This document shows positions 48,158 to 59,171 of a DNA stretch of 64,000 nucleotides, in pieces (within the stretch, counting starts at the first letter, position 1; the number at the start of each line of letters is the position of its first letter). The DNA lies in assembly GCA_037447655.1 (NCBI GenBank), contig JBBHKE010003409.1:258567-322566 (forward strand), given 5' to 3'. The translations under genes were made by a program, and so were the position numbers. This DNA is from Zygnema cylindricum. Lineage: Eukaryota; Streptophyta; Zygnematophyceae; Zygnematales; Zygnemataceae. The notes beneath the pieces were generated by a model. That model did not search any database, had not been told where the DNA came from, and saw only the letters and a program-made list of their open reading frames with translations.

Positions 48158-48427
48158 TACTTAGAGTATGTCTCCATGTGCCAAAGTAAGGGTTTTTTTT
48201 CTGTCGTTTTCCTCTAAGCGCCGTACCGCTTAAGTTACAACCGCACAAAGAAATTGAGAAAAGTGACGTATATTTTGAGTCATCGTCGAACTTAGGGTAC
48301 GACCCCATGTGGCTAAGTTCGGGTTTTTTTCTGTCGTTTTGCTTTGAAACTTAGTGCCATACTGCCTAAGTTGCGACCTTACGAAGAAATCACAAATTTG
48401 TAGAGTACAATTTGGGTCATTCTACAA
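48158..48427. repeat. Tandem duplication, about 135-bp unit
   Basis: Two diverged units start ACTTAGRGTA, and each contains GGGTTTTTTT followed by CTGTCGTTTT, 'taagttrcgacc'-like sequence and a closing GTCAT. A stub of a third unit begins at about 48,428. Related sequence recurs near 49,080-49,260 and 59,280-59,460. Confidence 0.65.
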
Positions 48428-48429
48428 CT

Positions 48430-51180
48430 TAGGATGTACGAAAATTTGTCGTCTTGTGTTTTTTCGACCCATTGTCACGTCATCTTCAAACTTATCATAA
48501 ACCACATCGGCAATGTGTTTTAAGCTAAGTAAAACCATTTACACCAATAGGAAAACATATTCCTACGTGTGAAGTTTTCAAAAGTGTTTGCCGAATGAAA
48601 AAAGTACAGGGCTGTTCATTTTTGTCCGCATGCACCTTGTACGGTTTTTTTTTTGCAGGGTTCTCGAGGCTGCAGTGTCATTTCACGCAAAGTTGAAAAA
48701 TCTGCGAAGGTGAAAAATCTGCGAAGTCATGGCGGCCAAAATGCCAAGTCATGGCGGTCGGACAGGAGAGGTTTACGTAAAGGCATGTCGTACAGCCACG
48801 GCTGCAAGGCTTTACATCTACGATGTCTTGCAATGACATGGGACATACCAAATCGTTTCAAAAATTACGATGTGTCTTGTGACGGTTCAAAAAGTTTTGA
48901 AAAATACGGTGCGGCAAAGACAAATTGTTAACGGTGACAACCGTCATGGAATTGTCGACGTATACAATCGTCACAAACTTAACTAACAACTTCGAGTAAA
49001 CACATAGAGACACCTGAAATCCGGGTCCGCCGGATCCGCGCTAAAATACAAAGTAAGTTCACTAAGTTACAAGTACATGGGGCCGTACCCTTAGAATGTA
49101 CTAATTGTTGTTGTCTTTTGTTTCTAGACCCATGGCCACGTCAAAAAACGTAATCTTCAAACTTTGTTTTAAAACACAGCGGCGATGTGTTTTAAATTAG
49201 AGTCTCACCGCTAAACAAGTAGGAACACATTCGCACGTGTTGAAAATTTTCAAAATTTTCAAACGATTTCAAGCGACGAGGAAAAGCACACGATTCGCAA
49301 TGTTTTGTACGTTTGCGTTCATACGACGAGGAAAAGTACACATTTTGTTTTGTTTTATCCTTTTGTGTCTGGTACGGAGTTTTAAGATTACGATGCCATT
49401 TCACGTCGACCGGACAGGAGACGGAAAGGCAAAGCGCATCATGTTCAACCATGAAACGACATCAAAAAGGGTCCTTCCACCACCGTGGAAGAAAACCATA
49501 AGTCAAACCTTTGGCGTTAAAGACTCTCCAATGGGGGCTGAAATGGAAGGAGTATATGAGAAACCTTGTTTGACAATGTACTCTACTTTGACGCCTATAA
49601 CTATAATTTCATTGCTAACCAAATCATTCTCATTACTATGCGTGTAAACAATGAAGTAAACTTGGAAATCAATAGGGTGGTTTGAAACGAAGGCGGGCCC
49701 CCACAGAAGCTACGGGTGAGGCAAGCATGAACAAAGACGTAAAACATACGTGAACTGTTCAAGCAACTGTTCAAGCATTAAATACAGTGTTAAATAAAAA
49801 ACGTGTTGATTGCATCCATGCTTTGATCTCCATCTCCGAACTTGTAGTCGACCACGGGCTTGAGCAAAAGGTAGCACCGCTATCACATTTTCATTTCAAC
49901 AGTGACCAACTGCTCAACAAGAAATGATGTAACTAAAAGTTGTTTTCGACAGTGAATTATGAAATTGATGGGACTTGACTTTTGGGTGTCAAATGACGCT
50001 GTTGTTGTAGAAGAAAGAAGTGCCTCATGAAATGGTGCTAGGAATTTTCACCGATGATGAGGTGTAAAAGGCGCCACAATAACCCATCCACCCATTGCTT
50101 TTAGAGCAATTTTAGCCACAAAAATTTAGCGTAATCCACCACTTGTTGTTGGGGTTATCAAGCCTACGATTGTGTGTGCTTTACTCTCCTTTGCCCATAA
50201 AGAAGGCTCGACCCCCTGAGGCTTGGGACTCCTCCTGGTGAAGTGTTTCCCCTTGAAGTCCCTGCTTCCCCATTTTTCGGCCTCTCAAGTTCCATGATTC
50301 CCCTTTGTGACTCATGTCTCTCTGTTCGGTGCTCAAAGTATGTTGATTTTCTAGTGGGCCCTCCCCCCCCCCCTCCCTCTCCCTCCCCCCCCCCCCTTCT
50401 TTTTTCCCCCCAAATTTTTTGTAATTTAGAAGGCAAAAAAAAAAACTTAAAATTCATGTTATTAGAAATTAATATGATGTTATGTTTAATGTTGTCTATC
50501 AAAATAAATTAATAATATGGGGGACATTTTAGAACAAAAATAAATCCATCAGAGGATAGTTTTCTAAATCGATAACCTTTTTTACGGCTTGTGATTTGAA
50601 CTTAAAGGGTCAAAAACAACTTTCATAGAGGATTAAACATAAACATATTGTATGTCTCTATCCTTTGAAACAGTTTCCAAAAAAAAAGAAAAAAATGGAA
50701 ATACGACCTTGTTACAAAAAAAAAAAAAAAAAACAATAAATTTACTTACTACACTAGGAAAAAAAGGCAAAAGAGGTTTAATGTTCAATTCCACTTTTGA
50801 TCTTTGATGATATTGAATATTAAATTTCACAAGAAACGAATTAGAAGAGCCAATCTTCAAAAGAAACAAATTAGAAAAAACAAATTAAAACACACAGAGT
50901 AAAAGAAACAAATTGAAAGAAACAAAAACCTTTTTTATTTGTACAGAAAAAGGGCAAAACTGCCTGTATTTGTTTACCACAAATAAAGAAGAAAAAACAA
51001 TCCAAAAAGACGAGTGTCTGTACAAAAAACAAAATAGGTTTCTAGACAAAATATAAAAAAACGTTTTCTAGTCCAAAACGGAGAATATTTACTATATTTC
51101 TCATTCTAAAAAGAAAACAAAAGGGTATAAAAAGATATGTAACTTTGTACAGTGTCACACTTTAAAAAATTACAAGCAAT
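48430..51180. other. Intergenic DNA
   Basis: No frame here shows a recognisable domain. It contains dispersed repeat pieces (48.4-49.3 kb) and a C-rich homopolymer region at about 50.36 kb. AT-rich DNA with several A runs follows toward the 3' side of the reductase gene. Confidence 0.4.
50358..50411. repeat. Poly-C tract
   Basis: Runs of 11 and 12 C residues are separated by CTCCCTCTCCCTC and followed by a further run of C. The complementary strand is a run of G blocks able in principle to form a quadruplex. Confidence 0.9.
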
Positions 51181-51189
51181 GTCTAAATT

Positions 51190-51375
51190 TATGAACATAT
51201 AGACACATAGACAAATGTTATATAGACATATAAAAATAGGTCATATAGGCGCATAGACATATGTCATATAAAAATATTGGGATATGTTATATAGTGATAT
51301 AAACATAGGTCATAAAGGCATATAAACATATGTCATCTTATAAACATACAGACATATAGACATACAGACAAAAAA
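51190..51375. repeat. Minisatellite downstream of the reductase gene
   Basis: Degenerate units of roughly 15-25 bp repeat ACATATAGACATA and CATATGTCATATA. It ends about 90 bp beyond the stop codon of the reductase, so it may lie in its 3' UTR. Confidence 0.75.
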
Positions 51376-51462
51376 AAACTGAAAAACACACCAAAAAATA
51401 AACACTCGAAAACCGGAAACACACAAGACTCAAAAACACGTATTTTTTCCCGTAAAGTTTAT

Positions 51463-54438
51463 TCAAACGCCTTTTCGAAATGCTTCCAAAACCGCACTCG
51501 TGGCCTCCTCGCCGAAAAGTCTCGGTAAATTTCCAGTTAAGTCTTCTTCTATTCCGTTGGCTCGAACTATTTTGTCTCGTTCCGACAATTTCTGACGTTC
51601 CATGTCGTCCTCAACAGTTATGGAACGGTGTTTTACGGCATGGATCCAGTCAGCCACAAAATTTTCCGTTATCGGACGAACTATTTCACGGATTGCCTCG
51701 TCCAATGAGAAGTCTTTTGTGGCCTCTACAGTATAGAGGAGAGAAGTAGGTGACGTGACACTTCGGATGTAAAGGGAAGGAGGAACATAAGGTCGGAGGC
51801 GAGTGTCTTGTTCACACTGAAAGTTCCAAAACTATAAAGCTGTCATTTTCTTTTATCTTATCGTCATTTTTTTATATTTTACTGTCATTTTCTTTCATCT
51901 TTTTGTTAAACGGGGTCAAAGGTGGAAACGGGGAAAGAACAAATAGAAGAGGCATGTCTTGTTTTCTAACGTTTTTTTTCACCGACTTTTTAGGGTTTTT
52001 TAGGGTTTAGAAGTTAGAGAAAAAGGAGAAATAAGACAATTAAGAGGCAGAAAAAACAAGGTTAAAAGGAAGAAGATTGAGTGGAAATAAAATAACACTA
52101 AGAAATGCAAAGAAAAAAAGATAGATGATAGAATCATAAGATAGGAATAAAAAGACAAAAAATAAAACATAGGGTCAAAGGTGGGAAGAAGACAAAAATG
52201 AAACGACAAAAGAGACAAGATACGGGAAAAGAATAAAAAGGGGAATCCGGTAATAACAAAAAGGAAAAAAATAAATAGTATAACATACCTGCATATACAA
52301 GGCTGGCAAAGTACTCTTCTCGTAAATTCGCTTCAAGTAATCCACATGTAATGCCAAATCTTTACGGGGCAACAAATCGAGGACCATTGTCATTTTAGAG
52401 TTTCCGTTAAACGGAAACTCCAAAAGAAAGTCCGGAGCGTCCGTTCCGTTGCCCATAAGGACGACAAGTGTTGCAAAATCCAATGTCACATGTGGCAACT
52501 TACAGTGGAGAGAGGAAATCAATACTCGGTCGATCTGGTTTAAAAACCCAAAAAAAGATTCTAGGTCAAAGATCCAATCACAACTTGCCAAGTGGAGCAA
52601 ATACTGATTCGTACTCTCCTTGCCTATATAATAGTTTAACCTCTCTACCTCTCGCATTAAGCGAATATGGAACTAAAGGATGCATCCTCTCCTCTGTTCT
52701 GTTCCCCTCAATTCCCCTCAGTTCCGATCAGCCCAATCCATACTTTTCAGTTTAGTTTTGGTCTCAGTTTCTGTTTCATTCTGCTTCACTTTTATTCACT
52801 CTCTTTCAATCTCTTTCACTCTCTTTCCCTCCCTTTCCATCTCTTGCATCCTGTTTCATTCTGTTCTACTCTGTCTCATCCGGTTCCATTCCGTACCTCT
52901 TCTATTTCATTCAATTTCCCTGTTCCAAGGGTAGTTCGGTTTTTAGTATTTTAGTATAGAGAAAGCAACTCCCAACCATACCCAAGAACACGAAAATTCC
53001 GTAGAAGCACGGCAAAGTTCATGAATACTATTCACGGTTGATTTAAGCTCTATACAAACAAGCTAAGTAAAATTTTAAATCCACTATCAAAAAAATTGTT
53101 CTTAATACCATCCATCAAATGGCAATTAACCACAAACGACAACTCATGAAGCCTCTCGTGCTTGTAGAAAGTGGGGGCAATAACTTCAATTGGCGAAGCC
53201 AATGGGATGTGCTTCCGTCCCACCTTTTACTAGTAAGAAACACAGTTTTAAACTGTTTTCAGTATTTATTCATTGGAAGGTGCATTCAACACTAATTCAG
53301 ACTTAACTAATTTAACATCAAATAATTAATTCTTCAATGCACTAATGATATGCAATGCAATGAACTTACAAAAAACATGAAAAACATCCGTATGACTCTT
53401 GCTTATTGGATGTTGCTTCAAGCTTTAGTTTTTAAAACCGACAATCCCTTTTTGCTCAGTTTCGATCCGTTCCGCCCTACCCCATTCCCTTCCTCTCTAT
53501 TTTAGTCTGTTCTTTTCTATTAAGTTCCGTCCTGTTTTGTTCCTTTTTTTTCTGGTTTTTTTCAATTCCAGTCTGTTCCGTACTATTCCGTACTCTTCCG
53601 TTCTGTTCTGTCCTGTTTTACTGCCCATGAAGTCTGACCATCATCTGGAAAAAGAGACAAACCAGAGCACATAGGCACTAACGACAAAATTGGAAAAAAA
53701 ACAAAACAAGGAATATAAAGGAAAGATAATGATACTTGGGAGAGGATACAAAACGGAAGAGATGGGAGAGGAGAGGGAGAGGAGGGAGGGGGGGAGGGAG
53801 GGAGGGAGGGAGGGAGGGAGGGAGGGAGGGAGGGACTGTACATATGACCGATCTTTCCCTGCCCACAGTCGCACAGATCCCACGGCGTTCCCATTGGGGC
53901 TCCGTAGATTGATGACGTCATCAGAGGTTTGACTGTCCAACAGATCATGGCCGATCTCGGCTTCGAGAGTCGCCAAAATGGAAGCCATGGTTTCCTGACC
54001 AGCCGTAGGAATATACGGAAAACTGAAAACCAGTTTCGATGCAGTTTCCTCAGTTTGGTTCTGAAGCGCCATAGAAGGATTGGATCTTCGAAAGATACGC
54101 TTTCTGGAAAAGTGGAAGTTGACTTTGTTGACGCTCGTTTCCGTTAAATACGACGGAAATCGGCAAGGAACAGTGGAAAAGAAAGGAGCAGGAAAAAAAG
54201 AGCTGCCAAAACAGAAAAATATTTTCTTGTTAGAAAAAGTAGCCGCGTTTTGGAAAAGAAACGAGGTGGTAACTTTAGGTCTAGGAGATTTCTGCCACGT
54301 GTCCTTAAGCAGGGGAGGAGAAGAGAAGGAGAAGGAGGTTAATTTGTTTACAGATTTAGGTTTTCCAGTGGCAGATGTGTATGTATGAGATGGGAGGAGA
54401 TGACGTAATGGATCATATGGTAGCTTCAGAGTAGCCAT
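51463..54438 (-). CDS. RCCR: Red chlorophyll catabolite reductase
   Basis: Three exons (53842-54438, 52289-52534, 51463-51816) join in phase 0 through GT-AG introns into 398 aa. The enzyme reduces red chlorophyll catabolite, with ferredoxin, to a primary fluorescent catabolite in the plastid PAO pathway; loss in Arabidopsis (ACD2) causes light-dependent cell death. Family marks are FSFPYIP near 143, HCKLP (209-213), NGTDAPDFLLEF (228-239), LLPRKDLALHVDYL (253-266), PSLYIRSVTSPTS (294-306) and EEDLTGNLPRLFG (371-383). E238 and D373 probably match the two acidic residues proposed for substrate binding in the Arabidopsis structure; this is from memory. About 130 residues precede the conserved domain, rich in Ser/Lys/Phe, longer than a usual transit peptide. 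A Met at 123 is an alternative start. The first Met is kept because the frame is open and plastid-targeting-like. Confidence 0.93.
52660..53625. repeat. Pyrimidine-rich ~10-bp repeats in intron 1 of the reductase
   Basis: Degenerate units such as TTCATTCTG, TTCACTCTCT and TCCGTTCTGT fill 52,740-52,925 and 53,460-53,625 on the plus strand. On the gene's sense strand they are purine-rich. The stretch between them has no evident repeat. Confidence 0.55.
53781..53835. repeat. (GGGA)n microsatellite next to a splice donor
   Basis: About 13 GGGA units on the plus strand appear as (TCCC)n on the sense strand. They start a few bases after the intron 1 donor (sense TAT|GTACAG, intron starting at 53841). 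The reading frame stays open through the array as Ser-Leu-Pro-Pro repeats. Confidence 0.95.
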
Positions 54439-54476
54439 GGGAGAGGAAATGGGAGAAAGAAATGTTTTTGCCCTAA

Positions 54477-54685
54477 AATCTTCTCATTGCCCTAATCTCT
54501 TTCTTCCGTCGTTTATTTCGAAGAATTGAAGAGTTTCATGAAATGTCCATCTATGGACCATAAATTTCGTGCGAAAAAACAATTGGAAGATATCAAGATA
54601 CAGTACAGTACAGAACTGTACTATAAATCGTATCCCCGTATAGTACGCATGTACTTGTATGTATGCCTCCCTGTTTGAGTAAATT
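54477..54685. repeat. Tandem duplication of the reductase 5' flank, proximal copy
   Basis: It starts TTCTCATTGCCCTAAT and contains TTCTTCCGTCG, TTTCATGAAATGTCCA, ATAAATCGTATCCCCG and ATGCCTCCCTGTTT. The same blocks recur in order from 54,686 to about 57,795, but there they are separated by three insertions. This copy lies immediately upstream of the start codon of the reductase and serves as an empty-site reference. Confidence 0.85.
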
Positions 54686-54705
54686 ATTCTCATTGCCCTA
54701 ATTTC

Positions 54706-55890
54706 TAGTGTTGTGTATCGGTATGGATTTGCCGATAACCGATATGGACCTTTTTCGGGTATCCGATAATCGAGATATTTGTACGATATATCGTTATCGG
54801 TGTTATCGCCAATAAATAGCCGATATTAATCGGTATTTATCGGCGATAACACCGATATCGATAACTATTGGCAATATATATATACGGACCGTACAGAACA
54901 ATGTACGGCCAGTACACTCAACTGTACGTCATATCCCCCGGACGCGCCGCGGACCCCCTTCCCCCCGATTTCTGTAAAAAATCGCGATTTTTCCTTGATT
55001 ATTTATTATTTAAGGGGGTTTTACTTAGGTTCCACGCTCCCATACCCTTCCTCAATGTCCTTTTTACTGTTAGTTACGCCCATAGATGTCTAATTCATAC
55101 GGATTTGGACTTTTCTGTGAAAATTACGTAATATTCGTCGATTTCATACTTTTTGTAAAATCCGTATAGATTTCTCTGTACGGACATGTACAAAAAGTGA
55201 AATACTAGAAAATCCTTAAAAAATAAATAAAATACGAACAACTAACATAAATGTACGAAATTATACGGAAAGTGTACCCTACAAACCTAATAATACGGCA
55301 AATCTTTGTCAACCGTACTGAATAATATATGAACGTACAGCAATGTACCCTATAAATCCTAAAATCCCCCCATATATTAACCCTAAGTAGTACGGATATG
55401 TACAAACATTGCACGTAAGTATACGAAAAATGTAGCGCAGCTGTACTGAAATATACGAAAATGTACGGCAATGTATCCTCCAAACCCTAAAACTAATATC
55501 CCTAACAAGTACGGAAAATACGGCCACTGTACGTACATGTATGAAAAGTGTGCGGCGGTTATACTGAATATACGGAATTTAAGGAAATGTACTCTAAAAC
55601 CCTAAAAATCATATATATAACCCTATAAAGTACGGACATATACGTACATTTTATATAATTGTACGAAAAATGTACGGGTGCAGTGGAAGGTACTTTATCA
55701 TACAAAGTCAATAATATAATACAGTAGGTTATAAAAGTACTATTGTATGCATACTATATTTTTTTAAGTTATCGCCAATATTAAATTTATTGGTCTCAGA
55801 CCGGTATATCAAAACCTCTGACCGTTCGATAAAAGATAACTATCGGTATCGGTGTTATCGCAATAACTTTTTTACCGATGTACAACACTA
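54706..55890. mobile_element. hAT-like element (family M6, copy 1)
   Basis: It begins TAGTGTTGTGTATCGGTA and ends TACCGATGTACAACACTA. CTAATTTC precedes it (54698-54705) and follows it (55891-55898). The ends are rich in TTATCGGC and GCCGATAA. Between about 55,165 and 55,690 it has about four degenerate repeats of about 115 bp. No transposase frame is visible. Confidence 0.85.
55165..55690. repeat. GTAC-rich degenerate tandem repeat inside the hAT-like element
   Basis: About four units of about 110-120 bp share TACGGACATGTACG, ATGTACGGCAATGTAYCC and AAACCCTAAAA. GTAC is present roughly every 30 bp. Confidence 0.65.
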
Positions 55891-55898
55891 CTAATTTC

Positions 55899-56770
55899 TA
55901 GTGTTGTGTATCGGTAAAAAACTTATCGCGATAACACCGATACCGATAGTTATCGGTTATCGAACGGTCAGAGATTTCGATATATCGGTCTGGGACCAAC
56001 AAATTCCATATCGGCGATAACTTAAAAAATATATAGTATGCATACAATAGCACTTTATAACATACTGTATTATTTTATTGATTTTATATAGCGTGGCATG
56101 CCACGTATAAAAATATGTGCCGTTACCGTTTAGCTGCAATTTATTACGGACAGTGCAGTATATAAACGTTGGCCGGTTAACTGAACAAAAATTTTACGGC
56201 GATGTACGTAATTTTACCAAAAACTGGTGAACATGGAACTGTAAAAGGACGGCGCACACAAAAGTACAACGGACGCAAAATAACATTTTGCGTGCCGCCG
56301 AAATCGAACGGACGACTTGGAATGAGAAAACAAGAGCGGACGGCCAGCGTGAGCGCCAGCTTTCGGAATGGCTCTTTTGGCAGCTTATGCCAAAAAAGCT
56401 GACAGGTTGACACGTGGCAGGTCCCCAGTGGATCTCAAGGAATAAAGGGACAAAGCCATGGCGTCGGATGTGAAAGGTACATCGTTTTTACTAGATCCGT
56501 ACGTCCGGAGAATAAGACGTACAGTTTTCGTACGTCCGGAGAATAAGACGTACAGTTGAGTGTACAGGCCGTACAATTAGTTGTACGGTCCGTACAGATA
56601 TCGCCGATAACTATCGTTATCGGCATTATCGCCAATAAGTATCCGATATTATCGGCTACTTATCGGCGATAAGACCGATATCGATATATCGTACCAATAT
56701 ATCGATTATCGGATACCCGAAAAAAGGCCCATATCGGTTATCGGCAAATCCTTACCGATACACAACACTA
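55899..56770. mobile_element. hAT-like element (family M6, copy 2, inverted)
   Basis: The ends are TAGTGTTGTGTATCGGTAAA and TTACCGATACACAACACTA. CTAATTTC lies on both sides (55891-55898 and 56771-56778). Its right half is the reverse complement of copy 1's left half (GGACCGTACA, GTACACTCAACTGTACGTC), so the two copies face opposite ways. A tandem CGTACGTCCGGAGAATAAGA pair lies at about 56,500-56,550. Confidence 0.85.
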
Positions 56771-56830
56771 CTAATTTCATTCTTCCGTCGCTTATTTCGG
56801 AGGATATTAGGATTTCATGAAATGTCCACG

Positions 56831-57189
56831 CATAGATATCTCATTCGTACGAATATTGACATTTTTACGAAATTTCATTATTTTTTATAGTTTTTGAAAC
56901 TTTCGTAAAATGCGTACGTCTCGTACGAAGAAAGTGTACAGATGAAAAATTACAAAATAGAGATGTTGCTTCATTTCCGCGCGCGAAGACAGTCTCGTCG
57001 CTGGTTTCGTTTATAACTTTTGGTTAAGTTGTCATATTAAATGTTTTCCACGTTTCCTATTTTTTATTTTTAGTATGCAAGTCAAAGTCGGTCAATGCAT
57101 TTTACAAACTTTTGAATTTTGTTCAGTGCGCATATTCGTCATTTTTCGGGCGTTTCATGCGTGCGTTGTATGCGCATGAGACATCTATG
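56831..57189. mobile_element. hAT-like MITE (family M7)
   Basis: The TIRs are CATAGATATCTC and GAGACATCTATG. The perfect 8-bp duplication TGTCCACG lies at 56823-56830 and 57190-57197. Its removal restores the order of sequence seen in the proximal flank copy (ATGAAATGTCCA...). Confidence 0.85.
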
Positions 57190-57274
57190 TGTCCACGTAA
57201 TGACCATATATTTAGTGCGAAAACACAATTGGAAGCTTCTATAAATCGTATCCCCGAATAGTACGCATGTACTA

Positions 57275-57774
57275 CACCGCGAATCGTAATTAGAGTAAAT
57301 TACTCTAATTCGGTCGTTCGAAATTTTGACTCTATCACATCAAATAGAGTAATCGATTCTAATTTTTTCATTATTCTAATTTAGGTAAGGTTTAATTAGC
57401 GTTTTTAATTCTAATATATGTTCGTTTTAAATAGTGTGGAGTACGGACGACGTCCGACCGTGCAAAGTTGTACTTTTATAAGTAAAAAAGTACAAATAAT
57501 GATTTAATACAGGCCATTATCATGTAACTGCGTTTTAACAAAACGCGTAATGCGAACGTCATAGTGACGATAAACTGTACGTTTTGTCAGATTCTGTACG
57601 AATACCTTATTTACAGTAGAGGATATTAACTTGCCAAATAGAGTACACCGCATAAATTAGAGTAAATTCCTTTTTGAAACAGCTCTATCACATAAATTAG
57701 AGTAAATTACTCTAATTATTTTGTTCTCTTTTTTTACTCTAATTTTTTCATTACTCTAATTACGATGCGCGGTG
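57275..57774. mobile_element. TA-type MITE (family M3, long form)
   Basis: The ends are CACCGCGAATCGTAATTAGA and CTAATTACGATGCGCGGTG, with TA on both sides (57273-57274 and 57775-57776). The proximal flank copy reads GCATGTACTTGTATGTATGC across the equivalent site without the element. Confidence 0.88.
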
Positions 57775-58002
57775 TAGTATATATGCCTCCCTGTTTTCAA
57801 AGAAACAAAAATACAAAAAGACTTTTGGGTCGGAGGAATAACCGAATAACCAAAAAACTGGACAGCTGGACAGCACAGAACTTGTATACGTGTATGATGA
57901 GGAATGGTCCAAAAAAAATGACAATCGAATGCGTCATTTTGGCCCAAGCGCCTACGTCAGCATGTTTTTGTCGAGTAAAGGTACCACCCCACGTGTTAGA
58001 GT

Positions 58003-59163
58003 CATAGTTCAAAAGTAGGTGAAAGTAGGCCCATACAGTATGCCTATTGTAACCAAAACATACAATATGACCTTAAGACCCATATTGTATTGGTCGCAAA
58101 ATGAAAATAAATGGTATCAAGGTTGAGTTGCACATCCATCGATAGAGAATTAGGTATGTTCTCCATTAGGCGGTCCAAGTAAACATGCGGATACGTCTAT
58201 TTCTGGTGTTTACTGGCACGGCCTTCCATTATGTCGTGCCAGTAGACATCGTTTCTCAATTATGATTGGCGCCACGTAGGTTAATTTTCAGAATCTTAAA
58301 ATCTGTAAATATTCTTCAAGCTGAAAATCTGTGCATAATATTTGTACGGGCGGAGGAAGTTAATGATTCGTACGAAAATTTTGCGACCAGATTTTAATTT
58401 TGAAATTGAAAATCAAAATTTCGAAACGGAATGTCAAAAAGGCGCCTCAAATTTTTAAGGTCAGCGGATGTCAGAAGGAGCGTGCAAAGATATTTCGGTC
58501 GACCTTCATACACCGTGGCGGAAAGCACATGGCGTGTGCGACGTGTTCGATTCTCATCGCCAGTTCGTGGTGATTTTTTTTTTACCATTCACGGGTACCA
58601 ATTGTACGCGACCAGTGTGAAGAAACTCTCCTCGCCGAGGAGAGTTTTTTCAAACTGGACGATGTGTGTGAGTGCTTCGCGAATCTAAAAAAGTTAAAAT
58701 CCAACGGTCGATACTTACGCCTATAATATTGGAGCCATCCAGTAGGCATGTTTCGTCATGTTTCGTTTGACAACAACAAAAAAAATGGTACGAATTTGTA
58801 CGAAATCGTACGGCGTCCAGTAAACAACCCCACTTTTCCTCTAATGGAAGTTCACCCTTAAACGTCAGGTCTAAATTTTGAAAAACATTCGGACAATTTT
58901 TTTTTTGTGAGTTTTGAGGTATTTTTTATTTAAACCGTCTGATTTGGACGATCGGACGGTCGCTAATCAAAATAGCGATCGAAAACATCACATGAAAAGC
59001 CCATAACACAGCTTACGATAGGACTATCGTCAGATTTGGACGATCGGACGGTCGCTGATCAAAGTAGCGATCTAAGAAGATCACATGAAAAGCCCATAAC
59101 ACAACTTACGATAAAGGCGCCAAACCAAAGGCCAACCATAAAAACGCCTACTTTTGAACTATG
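58003..59163. mobile_element. hAT-like MITE (family M1, copy 3) with nested insertion
   Basis: The ends are CATAGTTCAAAAGTAGG and CCTACTTTTGAACTATG. The flanks GTTAGAGT (57995-58002) and GTTAAAGT (59164-59171) agree in 7 of 8 bases. The middle is interrupted at about 58,157-58,862. A 95-bp block with GGACGATCGGACGGTCGCT is duplicated in tandem (about 58,937-59,105). Confidence 0.85.
58157..58862. mobile_element. Degraded element nested in M1 copy 3, M2-like right end
   Basis: The right end CTAATGGAAGTTCACCC followed by TTA fits the M2 TIR. The left end (GTTCTCCATTAGGCGG) matches it only weakly. The sequences outside it join M1 sequence homologous to 22,720-22,740. Confidence 0.5.
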
Positions 59164-59171
59164 GTTAAAGT

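Noticed and set aside
49237-49647. 136-aa open frame
   Set aside because: Overlaps dispersed repeat sequence shared with other intergenic places; no domain.
53641-54438. A 265-aa uninterrupted protein ending in Leu-Pro-Pro-Ser repeats
   Set aside because: It is exon 1 of the reductase read through its donor into the (TCCC)n repeat; family alignment requires splicing at 53,842.
55590-55615. Telomere-like AAACCCTAAA strings
   Set aside because: Only single motifs within a ~115-bp degenerate repeat, not tandem telomere repeats.
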